A stretch of DNA of 46,814 nucleotides from Candidatus Uhrbacteria bacterium CG_4_9_14_3_um_filter_50_9 (GCA_002791295.1 PFWU01000049.1:231-47044), one strand, 5' to 3'; counted from the first letter of the stretch, positions 1 through 9,104 are shown. The notes: generated by a model not told the origin, from the letters alone. Translations and numbers: made by a program.

Positions 1-1581
1 GAGGGAATAGCCGAAGTACCCATTTGACGCAGATCCGTAGATCCGTGTGGTGGCCGATCCGGCACTGCTTGAGCCACTCGTCATGGAGGTATCGATGTAG
101 ACCGCCCCTCCATCAGTGGTTTCTTCGTCGTTGCTCGAAGCCCCGAACACCACATCAGGGAAGCCGTCGTGGTCGAGGTCACAGTTGCCGAGAAGCTCGT
201 AGCCGGCGTAGTCACCGGTGGCTTCGCCAGTCCAGGTGCTGTCGGCGTCTGAGACACTGAGTGTTCCTGTGAATTCACAGCCCGTGGCCGTGCCGTCGCA
301 GTCGTTGTCCACGCCGTCTCGGCACACCTCGGTCTCGCCGGGGTTGACGTCAGCGTCACTGTCGTCGCAGTCGCCGTCGTCTTCGGCATGGCCAGACGGA
401 AGGATACAGTCCTCGGTTGTTCCCGAGCTGGAATCCCCATACCCGTCTCCGTCCGCGTCGACGTAGTAGGTTCTGGTCAGACCTTCGTTCACGTCGCCGT
501 CGCAGTTGTTGTCGATGTCGTCACAAACCTCGGTCTCGCCAGGGTTCGCCGCTGCTTCGGTGTCGTCGCAGTCGGTGTTGTCTGTGACGTAGTCACCGGG
601 GTTCTCGCAGTCCGAGGTCGCCGAGGCGTCTTCGTCGCCGTAGCCATCTCCGTCCACGTCTGGGTACCAGTCGTAGAAGGTGGTGTCGGTGTCGGTCTCG
701 TCGTCACAGTCGTCGTCGAGGTCGTTGTTGCAGATCTCCTCGGCGCCCGGGTTCACGGAGGGACGGGTGTCATCGCAGTCGTCGCCGTTTGCGACGTAGC
801 CTTCGACGTCATCCTGGCAGGTCGCCCAGATCGTGTCGGGGTCGCCGTAGCCGTCTTCGTCTGCATCCGTGTACCAGATGTAGGCGTCTTCGGCGTCATC
901 GGTGATGCCGTTGCAGTCCTCGTCCACGCCGTTGTCGCAGATCTCGGTTCCGTCCGGATTGACGGTGCTGTCCGAGTCGAGGCAGTCGCCATCGATTGCG
1001 ATGTAGCCACTCGGCTGCGTGCACTGTTCGAGGATGTCCTCGTCCGTGCCGTATCCGTCCTCGTCGAGGTCACGGTACCAGGTGGGTACCACGCCTTCGT
1101 CGATTCCGTCATCGCAGTCGTTGTCGATTTCGTCGCAGATCTCTTCGGCACCCGGGTGGATGTCACCCTTGGTGTCGTCGCAGTCGCCATTTTCGGCCAC
1201 ATAGCCGTCGGGCTGACCGCATGAGACAGTCGTCTGCGTACCACCAAAGCTGTCATCGTCCACGTCGATGTACCAGGTCGACTCCTCGACGAGCGAAGCG
1301 TCGTTGTCGTCGCAGTCGCCAGTCACAGCGACGTAGCCATCGGGCTGCGTGCAGGCGGTGGTGGTTTCATCACCACCCACACCGTCACGATCCGCATCCG
1401 CGTACCAGACACTCGCACCGCCGACGCTTCCGTCGCGATCGTTGCAGTCCTCGCCGTCGACGAAGGACAGTCCATCACCGTCCACATCGAGACGGTTCGC
1501 CAGGTCGTCCTCGCCGAGGAACGGCACACATCCGGTCAGAGACAGACACGCACAAAGCAGCATGTTCATCAGGTTCTTCAT
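1..1581 (-). CDS. Lipoprotein with tandem MopE-like putative metal-binding repeats (DADGDGYGD / CD.IDNDCDG.xDEG) and FG-GAP-like region; 3' end runs off window
   Basis: Reading the minus strand from ATG at 1581: MKNLMNMLLCACLSLTGCVPFLGEDD... (lipobox LTGC), then 6-7 modules such as 'WYRDLDEDGYGTDEDI..CTQPSGYIAIDGDCLDSDSTVNPDGTEICDNGVDEDCNG', then 'YAGYELLGNCDLDHDGFPDVVFGASS'. Strong SD GAGGAGGAAAG-ATG. Absent from ORF track because it is open at the window edge. Confidence 0.88.
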   Translation of the reverse strand, partial: MKNLMNMLLCACLSLTGCVPFLGEDDLANRLDVDGDGLSFVDGEDCNDRDGSVGGASVWYADADRDGVGGDETTTACTQPDGYVAVTGDCDDNDASLVEESTWYIDVDDDSFGGTQTTVSCGQPDGYVAENGDCDDTKGDIHPGAEEICDEIDNDCDDGIDEGVVPTWYRDLDEDGYGTDEDILEQCTQPSGYIAIDGDCLDSDSTVNPDGTEICDNGVDEDCNGITDDAEDAYIWYTDADEDGYGDPDTIWATCQDDVEGYVANGDDCDDTRPSVNPGAEEICNNDLDDDCDDETDTDTTFYDWYPDVDGDGYGDEDASATSDCENPGDYVTDNTDCDDTEAAANPGETEVCDDIDNNCDGDVNEGLTRTYYVDADGDGYGDSSSGTTEDCILPSGHAEDDGDCDDSDADVNPGETEVCRDGVDNDCDGTATGCEFTGTLSVSDADSTWTGEATGDYAGYELLGNCDLDHDGFPDVVFGASSNDEETTDGGAVYIDTSMTSGSSSAGSATTRIYGSASNGYFGYSL

Positions 1582-1605
1582 CTTTCCTCCTCAGATTCTG
1601 GTGAA

Positions 1606-1657
1606 GGGCCAGAACGCAATACCCAAACATTACTGTTTCGGTAAACCGGTCTGGCCC
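1606..1657 (-). promoter_or_regulatory. 5' UTR hairpin of the MopE-like lipoprotein gene
   Basis: GGGCCAGA (1606-1613) pairs with TCTGGCCC (1650-1657), with inner AAACA-TTAC-TGTTT hairpin, between promoter and SD. Confidence 0.4.
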
Positions 1658-1697
1658 TGTGTTTGCAGGGAACGGTCCTTGTAAAGAACAACGGTGC

Positions 1698-1726
1698 AGA
1701 TTGGCTTAAAAAGGGTGTTTTGTCAA
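1698..1726 (-). promoter_or_regulatory. Sigma70-type promoter for 1-1581
   Basis: Minus strand TTGACA-N17-CAATCT (TGTCAA at 1721-1726, AGATTG at 1698-1703 on plus). Confidence 0.55.
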
Positions 1727-1800
1727 CCCCACAGCCTCATCTTACCTTGCTGGCTTATGAGTTGCAAAAGTGCTCTTTTTAGCCTAAACTCCAGATATCT

Positions 1801-4452
1801 ATGCAAAAAAAGGAAATCCCGAAAGCTTACGAAGCTCGGAACTACGAAGACACGATTTACGCCGCCTGGGAAGAAAGCGGATTTTTTAATCCAGACAATC
1901 TTTCAGGCGAGCCGTTTTCAATCATGATGCCACCACCGAATGTGACAGGCGTGCTCCATCTTGGACATGCACTTGAGAACACCATCATGGACTCCATGAT
2001 TCGCTACCAACGCATGCACGGGCGCAAGGCGCTCCTCCTTCCAGGGACAGATCATGCGGCGGTGCCAACGCAGGCTAAGGTAGAGAAGTTGCTCATGGAA
2101 GAGGGGATTGCTTTTCCCCGTCAGGAGTTTGGACGAGAGAAACTGGTGGAACGCATTCGAACATTTGCCGACGCCTCCCGTGCGACGATTTTGAGTCAAA
2201 TTAAAAAAATGGGAACCAGTTGCGATTGGTCACGTCTTGCCTATACGTTTGATGAGAATCGTAATCGAGCGGTGAACGAGTTGTTCACCCGCATGTACAA
2301 TGACGGACTCATCTATCGCGGGTATCGCGTGGTGAACTGGTCTGTGAAGGGGCAATGTACCTGTAGCGATGATGAGCTTGCGTATGTTGATCGCAAAGCG
2401 AAACTTTACACATTCAAGTACGATGCACAGTTTCCGTTTACGATTGCGACCACTCGTCCCGAAACCAAGTTGGGTGATACGGCTGTGGCCGTGCACCCAA
2501 GCGACGAGCGTTATGCGCAGTTTGTGGGTCAAGTGTTTGAGGTAGATTTTTGCGGGAATCCCTTGCGTCTTCATGTGATTGCTGACGAAGGAGTTGATCC
2601 TGAGTTTGGAACAGGAGCACTCGGCGTGACACCTGCACATAGTGCGATCGATTTCGTCATGTACGAGAAACAAAAAGCTGCTGGTAACGATATCGGAATT
2701 ATTCCCGTCATTGGTTCAGACGGTAAGATGACGACTCAAGCGGGTCAGGAGTTTGAGGGTCTCACGAGCGAAGAAGCGCGCGAGAAGGTTGTTGCCAGAT
2801 TGAGAGAGGCAGGATTACTTGTGAGTGAGCATGAGATTGAGCAGAACGTTGGGACATCAGATCGATTTGGGGATGTTGTTGAGGCGATTCCTATGACGCA
2901 GTGGTGGCTTGATGTGCAGAAAGAAATTCCTGGAAAAGGGAAAAGTTTGCGTGATCTCATGCGCGAGGCGCTCACGATCGGCCTGCATGGAGACGAGAAA
3001 CAGAAAGTGACTATCAATCCAGAACGGTTTACAAAACTTTATCTCGACCGGGTTGAACAGTTACGCGACTGGTGTCTTTCTCGACAAATTTGGTGGGGAC
3101 ATCGTATCCCGGTTTGGTACAAGGGTGAGGAGATGGTTGTGGGACAAGAACCAGAAGGTGAAGGATGGGTTCAGGACGAAGACACACTTGATACCTGGTT
3201 TAGCTCGGGGTCCTGGACCTTCTCGACACTTGGTTGGCCAGATGACACTCAAGATTTGAAGCATTTTCATCCAACGACTTGGATGCAGATGGGATATGAA
3301 ATTCTTTATCTTTGGTTGATGCGCATGGTACTTATGAGTGCGTATGCATTGAAGGAAATTCCATTCAAAGAGGTCTATATCCACGGGATGCTTCGGGATA
3401 AGGATGGGCAGAAGTTTTCTAAGTCTCTTGGAAATGGCATCGATCCGATTGAGGTGATTGAGAAGTATAGTGCGGATGCGCTTCGGTTTAGTTTGATCAC
3501 AGGGGTGACGCCGGGGAATGATTCTCGGTTTTATGAGGAGAAGGTTGAAGCGGCGCAGCGGCTTGTGAACAAGCTTTGGAACATTTCTCGATTTATTTTA
3601 AGTAGTGTTGATGAGATGAACCATGGGGCGGCGTTTTCAGAATTGTCACCAAGCTCCATGGCGGACAAGTGGATTTTGTCTCAGCTTGTGCGGCTCGAGG
3701 AAGACGTTTCCTCGCACATGCAGGTTGCTGAGTTTTCTCAAGCCACAGAAAAGTTGCGGGAGTTTACGTGGAGTAAGTTTGCAGATTGGTATTTGGAGAT
3801 CGCAAAGGTTCAACGTCAAAACGAAACGACAAAAGCCTCCACCGACGCCATTTTGGTTTACGTGCTTGAGCACCTACTGACCTACTGGCATCCAATCATG
3901 CCATTTGTGACAGAAGCGATTTGGAAATACATTGAGCCTGAGGAGTTCCTCATGGCCCACACATGGCCGGTTATGCGACAGATCGACTTAGATCTCGAGG
4001 CAGAGCATCAGATGGACCGCCTTCAGGAGGTGGTGTCAACGATTCGGAATCTACGCTCTGAGTATCAGATAGATCCAAAAAAGAAGATTACAGTTGTCCT
4101 TGTTGGCTCTCAGCTTGAGTCTGAACAATCAGCAATTGAATTCCTGACAGGGGCTCAGTCTTGCACATGGGTCAAAGAAGCTCCGCAGGAAGGGGAGTCT
4201 GTGAGTGCTGTCACGAGCGTCGGACAAGTAGTTGTTTCTCTTGAGGGACTGGTTGATAAAGACAAAGAGCGTGCGCGTCTTGAAAAGGAGCGTGACGAGG
4301 TGATGGGGTACATCAAAAGTCTTACGGATAAACTTGCGAACGAGGCTTTTACATCCAAGGCTCCAGAGCAGGTGGTTGGTGTCATGCGGACAAACAAAGA
4401 AGAGGCCGAACAGCGCCTCAGTGTGATCCAAGAACAACTAACCGCTCTTTAG
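1801..4452 (+). CDS. valS: Valyl-tRNA synthetase
   Basis: PPPNVTGVLHLGHAL (HIGH region), DKDGQKFSKSLGNGIDP (KMSKS), C-terminal coiled coil; class I aaRS. Confidence 0.95.
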   Translation: MQKKEIPKAYEARNYEDTIYAAWEESGFFNPDNLSGEPFSIMMPPPNVTGVLHLGHALENTIMDSMIRYQRMHGRKALLLPGTDHAAVPTQAKVEKLLMEEGIAFPRQEFGREKLVERIRTFADASRATILSQIKKMGTSCDWSRLAYTFDENRNRAVNELFTRMYNDGLIYRGYRVVNWSVKGQCTCSDDELAYVDRKAKLYTFKYDAQFPFTIATTRPETKLGDTAVAVHPSDERYAQFVGQVFEVDFCGNPLRLHVIADEGVDPEFGTGALGVTPAHSAIDFVMYEKQKAAGNDIGIIPVIGSDGKMTTQAGQEFEGLTSEEAREKVVARLREAGLLVSEHEIEQNVGTSDRFGDVVEAIPMTQWWLDVQKEIPGKGKSLRDLMREALTIGLHGDEKQKVTINPERFTKLYLDRVEQLRDWCLSRQIWWGHRIPVWYKGEEMVVGQEPEGEGWVQDEDTLDTWFSSGSWTFSTLGWPDDTQDLKHFHPTTWMQMGYEILYLWLMRMVLMSAYALKEIPFKEVYIHGMLRDKDGQKFSKSLGNGIDPIEVIEKYSADALRFSLITGVTPGNDSRFYEEKVEAAQRLVNKLWNISRFILSSVDEMNHGAAFSELSPSSMADKWILSQLVRLEEDVSSHMQVAEFSQATEKLREFTWSKFADWYLEIAKVQRQNETTKASTDAILVYVLEHLLTYWHPIMPFVTEAIWKYIEPEEFLMAHTWPVMRQIDLDLEAEHQMDRLQEVVSTIRNLRSEYQIDPKKKITVVLVGSQLESEQSAIEFLTGAQSCTWVKEAPQEGESVSAVTSVGQVVVSLEGLVDKDKERARLEKERDEVMGYIKSLTDKLANEAFTSKAPEQVVGVMRTNKEEAEQRLSVIQEQLTAL

Positions 4453-4518
4453 CCGTATGATTGAAATCCTTACCTTTTTGTACCTGCAGCAGGCGATTCA
4501 TCTGCATAAGAATTAACT

Positions 4519-6222
4519 ATGTACGTGCTTCAACAAGCAAAGCAGCAAGTGCTCACAGAACTTAAGCAGGCGGTTAAAGGACTCAGTCCAACGCAGGCGG
4601 ATCTTGCAACACCTCCAGATCCATCCATGGGGGATATTGCCTTTCCTTGTTTTGCCTTGGCGAAACAAATGAAACAGGCACCAGATGAGATCGCGCGTGA
4701 GATTGCCGCAAAGATTGGTTCAAAGGGCTTTATCGAACGCGTGAATGCGGTGGGTCCTTATGTCAACTTTATTTTTAGTAATGCTACATTCGGATCGAGT
4801 GTCTTAGGTGAAATTCAGAAGCTGGGGAAGGCTTATGGGGTTTCTACTGTGGGGGAAGAAAAACGAGTCATGGTTGAGTATGCAAACCTGAACTCGCACA
4901 AGGACGTGCACATTGGGCACCTACGAAATTTGTTTGTGGGTCAAATGGCCGTTGAGGTGTTGAAGATGAATGGGTACGATGTGGTACCGGTGGCATACAT
5001 CAATGATCTTGGAGTGCATGTGGCAAAATCTGTTTGGGCGATGAAGAAGTATCACGGAGAGGAGCAAGTCCCCAAGGAAGATCGAATTAAATTTCTTCGC
5101 GAGGTGTATGTGGAAGCGAATGCGAAGCTTGAGGAAGATCCGTCTTTAAAAGAAGAAGTCTCGCAGGTGTTTTTAGAGCTTGAGAATCAACGAGGTGAGG
5201 ATGTGGCTAGGTGGAAAGAAACGCGTGATTGGTCCATTGACTACCTCCGCGACGTGTATGACGAGCTTGGGCTGACACTTGAGCATTGGTATTTTGAGAG
5301 TGATCTCATTCTCAAGACCAAGAAAATAATTGATCAGCTTATTGAGGACGGCCTCGCTGTGGAGTCCGAGGGGGCCTGGATTGTTGATTTACGTGATGAG
5401 GATCTTGGAGTGAATCTGCTTATTAAGTCTGACGGAACATTGTTGTACAACGCAAAAGATCTTGGGTTAGCCATGAAAAAAGAAGAGGATTATCACCCTC
5501 TGCGATCAATCTACGTGGTCGACATGCGGCAATCGCATGCCTTGAAACAATTATTTGCTACGCTTAAGCGCATGGAGTTTGATCGGGAGCTCATCCATTT
5601 GGCGTATGACTTTGTCACGCTCTCTGATGGGGCGATGGCTGCTCGAAAGGGGAACGTTGTTCGTTATGAAGTGTTTCGTGATGAGATGATTGCACGTGCA
5701 CATGCGGAGACACGGGAGCGACATGAGGATTGGTCTCTCAAAAAGGTGAATACTGTTTCTCGTGCCGTTGCTTTTGCCGCCATACGTTTTGGTATGCTGA
5801 AGCAAGATCTTGAAAAAAGCATTGTGTTTGATCTTGAGCAAGCGATGTCGTTTGAGGGGTATACTGGTCCTTATCTTCTCTACACCTATGCACGTATCCA
5901 AAGGCTGTTTACGAAAGTTAAGAAGATCAAGCTCGATTATGCGGCAACGAAGCTTACAGAACCATCTGCCCATGACTTGATGATTTTACTTTCGTCCTAT
6001 CCAGAGGTCGTTTTCTCTATCGGGCAGACACTACAGTTATCGAGATTACCTCAATACTTGTTTGATCTTGCAAAAACCTTTTCTGCCTTTTATAACGACG
6101 TTCCGATTGCCACCGCCGAACCCGAGATTGCTGCACAGCGTCTTGCACTATCTGAAGCGGTCCAACAGGTGCTTGAAAACGGCATGGAGCTCATGGGGAT
6201 TACTCCCGTTGACGAAATGTAG
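4519..6222 (+). CDS. argS: Arginyl-tRNA synthetase
   Basis: VEYANLNSHKDVHIGHLRNLFVG, MAARKGNVVRYEV, C-terminal DALR domain (YTYARIQRLF). Confidence 0.94.
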   Translation: MYVLQQAKQQVLTELKQAVKGLSPTQADLATPPDPSMGDIAFPCFALAKQMKQAPDEIAREIAAKIGSKGFIERVNAVGPYVNFIFSNATFGSSVLGEIQKLGKAYGVSTVGEEKRVMVEYANLNSHKDVHIGHLRNLFVGQMAVEVLKMNGYDVVPVAYINDLGVHVAKSVWAMKKYHGEEQVPKEDRIKFLREVYVEANAKLEEDPSLKEEVSQVFLELENQRGEDVARWKETRDWSIDYLRDVYDELGLTLEHWYFESDLILKTKKIIDQLIEDGLAVESEGAWIVDLRDEDLGVNLLIKSDGTLLYNAKDLGLAMKKEEDYHPLRSIYVVDMRQSHALKQLFATLKRMEFDRELIHLAYDFVTLSDGAMAARKGNVVRYEVFRDEMIARAHAETRERHEDWSLKKVNTVSRAVAFAAIRFGMLKQDLEKSIVFDLEQAMSFEGYTGPYLLYTYARIQRLFTKVKKIKLDYAATKLTEPSAHDLMILLSSYPEVVFSIGQTLQLSRLPQYLFDLAKTFSAFYNDVPIATAEPEIAAQRLALSEAVQQVLENGMELMGITPVDEM

Positions 6223-6265
6223 TGTCCTTCTCTAAGATCGATGCATAGATTCCCAGTAAAAAAAT

Positions 6266-6673
6266 ATGTTTAAAGACAAACAGGAGAGTAGATCGTCACA
6301 AAATGGAGGAAATCAGACCATTATCGCCCAGGGCGTGAAAGTTGAGGGGGATTTTCATTCAAACGGGGATGTGATCATTGATGGAGAAGTGGCGGGGTCG
6401 GTTGAGACCTCTCAGTCGCTTCAAATCGGTGAGAGTGCTCGCATTAGTGCGAATGTGATTGCCAAGAGTGCTGTGATTGCTGGTGAAGTGCGTGGAAACA
6501 TTTCTGCACTAGATCGGCTTGAGCTCACGGCAACCTCTACGGTGCATGGTGATATTCAAACAAGCCTGATTTCTGTTGCGGCAGGGGCACAGATTAATGG
6601 CAAGCTCACCATGGGGAAGGGGGTCGCACGTACTTCGGAGCCTTCTGTCGAGACAGAAGAATCGGAAGACTAA
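6266..6673 (+). CDS. Bactofilin (polymer-forming cytoskeletal protein)
   Basis: NQTIIAQGVKVEGDFHSNGDVIIDGEVAGSVETSQSLQIGESARISANVIAKSAVIAGEVRGNI: bactofilin/DUF583 beta-helix pattern. Confidence 0.88.
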   Translation: MFKDKQESRSSQNGGNQTIIAQGVKVEGDFHSNGDVIIDGEVAGSVETSQSLQIGESARISANVIAKSAVIAGEVRGNISALDRLELTATSTVHGDIQTSLISVAAGAQINGKLTMGKGVARTSEPSVETEESED

Positions 6674-6682
6674 TTCACCCTC

Positions 6683-7417
6683 ATGTACTGCTACCTTTAC
6701 GATGAGTTTATTCAGGAGAACAAGCGCTTTGAGCGAGAGTTGCTTGAGGTAGAGAATCGGCTGACAGACCTTGGCATTGCTGGAAAAATTTCCCGCCTTG
6801 CGTTGTTTCGAAATGCAGAGGAAATGATTCGTGATGAAATCGATCGGGGTGTGGAGACGATTGTGGTCCTTGGAAATGATGAGACCATTCGAAAAGTCAT
6901 TGATGTTGTGGCAGACAGCCAAGTGGTGTTAGGGATTATTCCCTTCGGACCCAACAACAAGCTCGCCCAGCTCATGGGGATTCCTGAGGGGGTTGGGGCT
7001 TGCGATGTGCTTTCCGCTCGTCGAGTAGAGACGATCGATATCGGGACCGTGAACGGACGACGGTTTATTACCGGACTCACCATTCCAAATTTTAAAGCAG
7101 AGATTACATGCGATGAGCAGTTTCGTATTTTTGCGACCACACGTGCAGAACTCGAGATCCGTAATTTGGCAAATTTATCCGATCCCTGTGACGGGATTTT
7201 AAACACGGTTATTCGTTCGGCGGTTAAAAAAGGATGGGGGATTTTTGGCAGAAGTGAGATGCAAGAAAGTACCTTACCCATGCAGTCGCTCGCCATTCGT
7301 TCAGAGAAATCCATCAGCGTCTTTGCCGACGGAGAAGAGCTTGAAGGGACAAGGTTCGACATTGGAATTGAACCCATGGCTATGCGGGTGATTACGGGGA
7401 AACAAAGAATGTTTTAG
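6683..7417 (+). CDS. Diacylglycerol kinase catalytic domain-like protein
   Basis: VETIVVLGNDETIRKVIDVV...LGIIPFGPNNKLAQLMGIP: DAGK_cat/YegS-type nucleotide-binding motifs. Confidence 0.7.
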   Translation: MYCYLYDEFIQENKRFERELLEVENRLTDLGIAGKISRLALFRNAEEMIRDEIDRGVETIVVLGNDETIRKVIDVVADSQVVLGIIPFGPNNKLAQLMGIPEGVGACDVLSARRVETIDIGTVNGRRFITGLTIPNFKAEITCDEQFRIFATTRAELEIRNLANLSDPCDGILNTVIRSAVKKGWGIFGRSEMQESTLPMQSLAIRSEKSISVFADGEELEGTRFDIGIEPMAMRVITGKQRMF

Positions 7418-7418
7418 A

Positions 7419-7444
7419 AAAAAACGGATAGAAGTCCGTTTTTT
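7419..7444. terminator. Rho-independent terminator
   Basis: AAAAAACGGA-TAGAAG-TCCGTTTTTT. Confidence 0.75.
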
Positions 7445-7449
7445 GAATT

Positions 7450-7472
7450 GAAAAAGCACGCCGTTTACGTGC
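7450..7472 (-). terminator. Terminator of 7474-7866 CDS
   Basis: Minus strand AAGCACGTAAACGGCGTGCTTTTTCAATTC. Confidence 0.65.
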
Positions 7473-7473
7473 T

Positions 7474-7866
7474 TCATGTGGTCAATATGTCGATCCAGAG
7501 GACGGCGACGAGTGCCAGTGTGGCACCGAGGATGGTTGTGACTGTGATGACGATGCCTGGAGTCTTGAGTCCAAACCATTTGAGAAGTCTGATCGTGAGA
7601 GGCTTGTAGAACCAGTTGTCGACAAGATCGGGGAACACCATGGCTCTTAGGTGGCCAGAGATGATCGTCAGTGGACAGCGGCAGCTAAGCAGGGCTTGCA
7701 CACCAACAATAGTGACGGCAAAGGCGGAATGCATGTGTCTTAAGGTCTTGAACTCTTCAAACGGGTAGAAGATGTATCCTCCTAACCAGAAGAGGATCAC
7801 GAGTACGTGTAGTGCATCCACAGCGAGCGCCAATCTCAAGTAGAAGCGTTTCCTCTTTTCTGTCAT
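7474..7866 (-). CDS. DUF2784-like small membrane protein
   Basis: MTEKRKRFYLRLALAVDALHVLVILFWLGGYIFYPFEEFKTLRHMHSAFAVTIVGVQALLSCRCPLTIISGHLRA... Four hydrophobic segments and the 'CPLT' motif. Confidence 0.65.
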   Translation of the reverse strand: MTEKRKRFYLRLALAVDALHVLVILFWLGGYIFYPFEEFKTLRHMHSAFAVTIVGVQALLSCRCPLTIISGHLRAMVFPDLVDNWFYKPLTIRLLKWFGLKTPGIVITVTTILGATLALVAVLWIDILTT

Positions 7867-7902
7867 GAGGATTCTCCGGTTGGTGCGAGAGAAGGGTGGA
7901 TG

Positions 7903-7931
7903 ATCGTATAGCGTACAAGAGTCTCTGTCAA
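7903..7931 (-). promoter_or_regulatory. Sigma70-type promoter for 7474-7866
   Basis: Minus strand TTGACA-N17-TACGAT. Confidence 0.5.
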
Positions 7932-7939
7932 TCCAATAG

Positions 7940-7968
7940 AAAAACCAGCAGAGAATCTGCTGGTTTTT
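7940..7968. terminator. Terminator 3' of tRNA-Leu
   Basis: AAAAACCAGCAGA-GAA-TCTGCTGGTTTTT. Confidence 0.8.
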
Positions 7969-7969
7969 C

Positions 7970-8056
7970 TGGTGCGCAGAAGAGGACTCGAACCTCCAAG
8001 CCCCGAAGGGCACTAGCCCCTCAAGCTAGCGCGTATACCAATTCCGCCATCTGCGC
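7970..8056 (-). tRNA. tRNA-Leu(GAG), CCA encoded
   Basis: Minus strand GCGCAGATGGCGGAATTGGTATACGCGCTAGCTTGAGGGGCTAG...GGTTCGAGTCCTCTTCTGCGCACCA; acceptor GCGCAGA/TCTGCGC; anticodon loop TT-GAG-GG. Confidence 0.93.
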
Positions 8057-8125
8057 ATCGGGACGCGGAGAAGCGTAACTGATTTGATCGAATGATGCAA
8101 GAGTGCTGGATGACTCCTACATTCT

Positions 8126-8169
8126 AAATGAAAAACGCGTGACCGGAGTCACACGTTTTTCATGGTGGG
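8126..8169 (-). repeat. 44-bp direct repeat copy 1 (hairpin terminator + CCCACCA)
   Basis: AAATGAAAAACGCGTGACCGGAGTCACACGTTTTTCATGGTGGG, identical to 9105-9148. Confidence 0.9.
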
Positions 8170-8276
8170 AAGCGTTCTGATACATGGAACTACTCGGGTG
8201 AGCAGACTCCGCTGGTCCTTATCTGTCTTGATTTAGATAAAAAGATTACAAGAATCGGATCTGCTTTAAAGAAATA

Positions 8277-8340
8277 GCGCACCCACGGTTAGCGGAGAGC
8301 CTCACGTAAGTGAGCTATCTCTTCGCTAGCGCGAGTGCGC
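8277..8340. other. Candidate structured element (two-tier hairpin)
   Basis: Outer GCGCAC/GTGCGC, inner TAGCG/CGCTA, apical CTCAC-GTAA-GTGAG. Confidence 0.4.
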
Positions 8341-8368
8341 GAGTTTGGTCGTTAGGACGTGGGAGGCT

Positions 8369-8590
8369 TTAGAAGGAGACCTCACCATCAACCGTAACGA
8401 ACTCGACCTCGACCTCAGGCGTGCCGTAGAAGCCATCGAACTGGTCCCGAGGGATGTCGTCCTCCTGTAGTTGGATGTTCTCGATGTCGATCTCCTCGCC
8501 GTACTTCACGACATCGAACCGCAGGTAGTATCCCGTCTGGTTCAGGCCCCGGACGAAGAGCTTCATCATGACCGCGTGCTTCTTGGACAT
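8369..8590 (-). CDS. Small acidic hypothetical protein (GC-rich unit)
   Basis: MSKKHAVMMKLFVRGLNQTGYYLRFDVVKYGEEIDIENIQLQEDDIPRDQFDGFYGTPEVEVEFVTVDGEVSF; start reassigned from 8620 because of SD GGAGGACAG-ATG. Confidence 0.65.
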   Translation of the reverse strand: MSKKHAVMMKLFVRGLNQTGYYLRFDVVKYGEEIDIENIQLQEDDIPRDQFDGFYGTPEVEVEFVTVDGEVSF

Positions 8591-8663
8591 CTGTCCTCCG
8601 TTGTTGGTTGTCTCAACCACTTACGGAGTTTGTCCGGTCGGAGAGGGCTCGCCGACCGCGGGG

Positions 8664-8915
8664 TCAGCGTTCTGTGCTGGCGGAGATCTCCTTCTGACTC
8701 AGTCGCCACATGAGAATTGCGACACGCGCGATCATGTACGTCGTGTATCCGCCGACCGCAGTGATGCCCAGCACCATGAACACGAAACCGAAGATCGGCA
8801 GCCCTCTGTTGCTGGGCTCGGAGATGAAGTTCGAGACCAACATCAACGTGCCAGCACCCAACAGGGCAGCCATGACACTGAAGATGAACGAGCAGAGCTT
8901 GTACAAGATGGCCAT
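8664..8915 (-). CDS. Small membrane protein (GC-rich unit)
   Basis: MAILYKLCSFIFSVMAALLGAGTLMLVSNF...; two TM segments; SD AAGGAGGCTGC-ATG. Confidence 0.7.
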   Translation of the reverse strand: MAILYKLCSFIFSVMAALLGAGTLMLVSNFISEPSNRGLPIFGFVFMVLGITAVGGYTTYMIARVAILMWRLSQKEISASTER

Positions 8916-9021
8916 GCAGCCTCCTTGTTTCTCGTGTAGGTGGATCCAACACGGATCTTCATCGTTTTACATGGCAGCACGACAGAGATCTGGGTTGAAG
9001 TTAGCAAATCTCGAACGACAA

Positions 9022-9050
9022 AATATACGATAAATTGACGATTTTGTCAA
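9022..9050 (-). promoter_or_regulatory. Sigma70-type promoter for 8369-8915 unit
   Basis: Minus strand TTGACA-N17-TATATT. Confidence 0.65.
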
Positions 9051-9077
9051 TCTATAACGGGATTCAAACCCTCTTCC

Positions 9078-9102
9078 GTTTGAATCCCTCAGCCCCCACC
9101 AT
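9078..9102 (+). pseudogene. Inverted partial copy of the tRNA-Val T-loop/acceptor 3' end
   Basis: GTTTGAATCCCTCAGCCCCCACCAT versus tRNA-Val 3' end GTTCGAATCCCTCAACGCCCACCAT (22/25). Confidence 0.5.
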
Positions 9103-9104
9103 AC

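Noticed and set aside
260-1530. CRISPR-like regular repeats
   Set aside because: Periodicity comes from protein-coding Asp/Cys modules with diverged sequence, not identical repeats with unique spacers. No CRISPR array or cas operon seen; the PaaX-like protein only shares the Cas2-like fold.
1-1604. ORF-track proteins in the first 1.6 kb (24..260, 81..440, 388..1224, 996..1604 etc.)
   Set aside because: Low-complexity frames overlapping the clear MopE-like lipoprotein frame on the minus strand; typical GC-rich shadow ORFs.
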